Shown here: in pieces, positions 61,507 through 64,000 of the stretch
Layout: each line of letters starts with the position of its first letter
How positions within the stretch are numbered: position 1 is the stretch's first letter
NCBI GenBank assembly: GCA_023439505.1
Contig: JAEXNR010000046.1
Span: 12,501-76,500 of the forward strand
DNA length: 64,000 bases
Origin: Bacillota bacterium
GTDB taxonomy: Bacteria > Bacillota > Clostridia > Lachnospirales > Lachnospiraceae
Direction of reading: 5' to 3'
The notes under the pieces: model-generated
Seen by the model: the letters and a program-made list of their open reading frames with translations, nothing else
Databases searched by the model: none
What the model was told of the DNA's origin: nothing
Translations under genes and position numbers: made by a program

Positions 61507-64000
61507 ATGAAGATAATGAAAAAAAAGATATTGTGGCTGCTTTTATTAATTGCAATAATGGTAGGCATACCTTGGACTCCGGCTTTTGCGGGTACATTAA
61601 AAACATATAACTTTACCACCCTGCCAATCAGTTTGATACAAGGTAACAATACGTTTATTAAAGATGATTTGACGATTGATATTTATATAACAAGTGCCAA
61701 TTACTATGCCACTGTTAATAACGGGTTTCTAGTATTCGAACCAGCGAATCTTACTGGGAACCCTGCATTGTCGATAACGATCAAAAAAACAGATGGTTCC
61801 AAGTTTTCTCCCCAATCAATCGGGTGGAGGGTGGATAGTAGCGACAATTCAACATGCAGCTTATATGCAGGTGAAACAAAAGTACGGCAGCTTACTAATC
61901 AAAGTATAATCAATCGAAGCATAGTGGGTCTTTCGACCTACGGTAAGGTTGACAGAATTGAACTTTATGCAAGAAATATTTGGACTTTAGAGATCGGAAA
62001 CCTGACAATCCAGGAAGAGGATCCGGTTGCTACACCGACAGCAAATCCTGCATCAGGCGTAGTTGCACAGAGTACATTGGTGTTCTTAAGCTGCAGTACA
62101 GAAGAGTCATCCATCTATTACACAACAGACGGAACCAATCCAACAGAAGAGAGCACTCTATATACAACACCAATCAGCATAGAGAGTGCAATCAATTTGA
62201 AGGCCATAGCTGTCAAAGAGGGAATGGCAGACAGTGCGATTATGAGTGAAAGCTATACAATTGCTGAAATGGATCCATTTACAATCGATTTCAATCCCAA
62301 CGGTGGAAGTGCAGTAATTCCGATTACCCAGGCCAGCGATACAACAATTGATACAGCTCCGGTAAGCAACAAGACAGGGTATACGCTGGAGGGCTGGTAC
62401 ACGGATGAGGAACTCACGAACAAAGCGGTATTCCCGTATACAATCACAGCAGATGCTACCTTGTATGCGAATTGGACGATTAATGCATATGGGATCAGTT
62501 TCAACACCAACGGTGGAAGCGCAGTCGATACTGTGACACAGGACTACAACACAATAATTAATACAGCCCCTGTAAGCACAAAGACAGGGTACAGGCTGGA
62601 GGGCTGGTACACCGAGGAAGAAATCGCCAATAAAGTAACCTTCCCGTATACAATTACAGCAGATGCTACCCTGTATGCGAATTGGATAAGTATCCATATA
62701 ATCAGCTTTAATACAAATGGCGGAAGTGCAGTAGAGTCAATGATTTGGAACCATGGTACAGTAATGCATACGGCTCCGGAAAGCACTAAGACAGGGTACA
62801 TGCTAGAAGGCTGGTACATAGAGGAAGGACTCATTAATAAGATAACATTCCCATGCCCGATTATAGCAGATATCACACTGCACGCGAAGTGGACAGTCAA
62901 TGAATATGCAGTCAGCTTCAACACCAACGGTGGAAGCACAGTCGATACTGTGACCCAGAACTACAACACAGCAATCGCGACAGCTCCTGTAAGCACAAAG
63001 ACAGGCTACACGCTGGAAGGTTGGTACACAGAGGAAGGACTCACCAATAAGGTAACCTTCCCGTATACAATTACAGCAGGTGCAACTCTATATGCCAAGT
63101 GGACAGTGAATGAATATGCAGTCAGCTTCAACACCGACGGTGGAAGTGCAGTAACTCCGATTACCCAGGATTACAGCACAGCAATCACTACGGCTCCAGT
63201 AAGCACAAAAACAGGGTACACGCTGGAAGGATGGTACACAGAGGAAGAACTCACCAATAAGGTAACCTTCCCGTATACAATTACAGCAGGTGCAACTCTA
63301 TATGCCAAGTGGACAGTCAATGAATATGCAGTCAGCTTCAACACCAATGGTGGAAGCACAGTCGATACTGTAACCCAGGGCTATAACACAATAATCGCTA
63401 CAACCCCTGTAAGCACAAAGACAGGTTACACGCTGGAAGGCTGGTACACAGAGGAAGGACTCGCCAATAAGGTAACCTTCCCGTATACGATCACAGCAGG
63501 TGCAACCCTGTATGCCAAGTGGACAGTCAATGAATATGCAGTCAGCTTCAACACCAACGGTGGAAGCACAGTCGATACTGTGACCCAGGATTACAGCACA
63601 GCAATCACTACGGCTCCAGTAAGCACAAAAACAGGGTACACGCTGGAAGGCTGGTACACAGAGGAAGAACTCACCAATAAGGTAACCTTCCCGTACACAA
63701 TTACAGCAGATGTAACCTTGTATGCCAAGTGGGCGATTAACGAATATGCAGTCAGCTTCAACACCAATGGTGGAAGTGCAGTCGATACTGTGACCCAGGA
63801 TTACAACGCAGCAATCACTACAGCCCCTGTAAGTACAAAGACAGGGTACACGATGGAAGGCTGGTACACAGAGGAAGAACTCACCAATAAGGTAACCTTC
63901 CCGTATACAATCACAGCAGGTGCAACCTTGTATGCCAAGTGGACAATCAATGAATATGCAGTCAGCATCAACACCAACGGTGGAAGTGCAGTCGATACTG
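61507..64000 (+). CDS. Secreted protein with InlB-type B repeats, 3' end outside window
   Basis: The frame is open to the end of the window (831 codons). It starts with a signal peptide (KIMKKKILWLLLLIAIMVG, cleavage near AFA at about 29-31) and an N-terminal beta-domain (about 32-175). A chitobiase C-terminal-like module follows (about 178-257; IYYTTDGTNPTEESTLYTTPI). Then come repeats of about 70 residues of the Listeria-Bacteroides (InlB B / Flg_new) type, with GYTLEGWYTEEELTNKVTFP and ITADATLYAKW. Eight full repeats plus a partial ninth are seen. It is probably a surface adhesin. AAGGAG lies nine bases before the ATG. Confidence 0.85.
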   Translation, partial: MKIMKKKILWLLLLIAIMVGIPWTPAFAGTLKTYNFTTLPISLIQGNNTFIKDDLTIDIYITSANYYATVNNGFLVFEPANLTGNPALSITIKKTDGSKFSPQSIGWRVDSSDNSTCSLYAGETKVRQLTNQSIINRSIVGLSTYGKVDRIELYARNIWTLEIGNLTIQEEDPVATPTANPASGVVAQSTLVFLSCSTEESSIYYTTDGTNPTEESTLYTTPISIESAINLKAIAVKEGMADSAIMSESYTIAEMDPFTIDFNPNGGSAVIPITQASDTTIDTAPVSNKTGYTLEGWYTDEELTNKAVFPYTITADATLYANWTINAYGISFNTNGGSAVDTVTQDYNTIINTAPVSTKTGYRLEGWYTEEEIANKVTFPYTITADATLYANWISIHIISFNTNGGSAVESMIWNHGTVMHTAPESTKTGYMLEGWYIEEGLINKITFPCPIIADITLHAKWTVNEYAVSFNTNGGSTVDTVTQNYNTAIATAPVSTKTGYTLEGWYTEEGLTNKVTFPYTITAGATLYAKWTVNEYAVSFNTDGGSAVTPITQDYSTAITTAPVSTKTGYTLEGWYTEEELTNKVTFPYTITAGATLYAKWTVNEYAVSFNTNGGSTVDTVTQGYNTIIATTPVSTKTGYTLEGWYTEEGLANKVTFPYTITAGATLYAKWTVNEYAVSFNTNGGSTVDTVTQDYSTAITTAPVSTKTGYTLEGWYTEEELTNKVTFPYTITADVTLYAKWAINEYAVSFNTNGGSAVDTVTQDYNAAITTAPVSTKTGYTMEGWYTEEELTNKVTFPYTITAGATLYAKWTINEYAVSINTNGGSAVDT
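62284..64000 (+). repeat. Tandem 210-bp coding repeats
   Basis: Repeat units begin at 62284, 62494, 62701, 62911, 63121, 63331, 63541, 63751 and 63961. The steps are 210 bases except one of 207. Units from 62911 on are nearly identical at DNA level, while the first three have diverged, which suggests recent expansion by recombination. Confidence 0.9.

Noticed and set aside
62284..64000. Considered as non-coding satellite repeats; antisense frames also present
   Set aside because: The step is a multiple of three and the plus-strand frame is open throughout with a signal peptide and known repeat family; antisense frames are a by-product.

Overview
The window looks like chromosomal DNA of an anaerobic, endospore-forming member of the Lachnospiraceae (class Clostridia). 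The basis is gene content and order: spoVT, mazG, hup, murI, rqcP, yabP, yabQ, divIC, tRNA-Met, spoIIE, tilS, hpt, ftsH. AG-rich ribosome binding sites, AT-rich intergenic DNA and textbook sigma-A promoters agree with this. No species is claimed.

Region 1 (1-30.8 kb) is ordinary core chromosome. It starts with the 3' end of spoVT and runs through the sporulation and cell-division block (yabP, yabQ, divIC, spoIIE), tRNA modification (tilS, trmL), purine salvage (hpt), proteolysis (ftsH), a B12-type radical SAM protein, endonuclease III, a VanW-type cell-wall protein, an AIR-synthase-like protein, an Lrp regulator translationally coupled to an aminotransferase, cheX, a two-component system beside mutS2, an HtrA-like protein whose catalytic residues are all replaced, a YhaM-type exonuclease and an RlmD-type rRNA methyltransferase. 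Regulatory sites can be read directly: a perfect TTGACA-17-TATAAT promoter before the tRNA, a 21-bp-spaced promoter with Spo0A-like boxes before spoIIE, a sigma-E-like promoter before yabP, and many intrinsic terminators.

Region 2 (30.8-52.2 kb) is an accessory defence island with broken genes. It opens with 20-bp tandem repeats. A first cluster holds a HEPN-motif protein, a PD-(D/E)XK nuclease gene and a TIR-domain protein. The nuclease gene is split by a 1,651-bp IS1380-family element with a 5-bp target duplication, and removing the element restores the frame exactly. A second cluster is a Cthe_2314-like HEPN gene, then a tightly coupled five-gene operon: hsdR, hsdM, hsdS, an AAA ATPase and an HNH nuclease (type I restriction-modification joined to a Septu-like ATPase/HNH pair). 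After it come possible immunity-type genes (one split by a hairpin-rich insertion), a rhuM pseudogene with a nonsense codon, and a protein with toroid-type repeats.

Region 3 (52.2-64 kb) encodes surface and uptake functions: two secreted proteins (copper-amine-oxidase-N-like and WG-repeat), a divergent ABC uptake system (binding protein against permease plus ATPase) whose two promoters have mirror-image architecture with matching dyads, a DUF5131 protein, the remnant of a response regulator, and a large secreted protein with near-identical 210-bp repeats that runs off the window.

The best candidate for something new is the HEPN / PD-(D/E)XK / TIR cluster at 31.3-36.6 kb. Functions are inferred by reading motifs. 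No database search was run.
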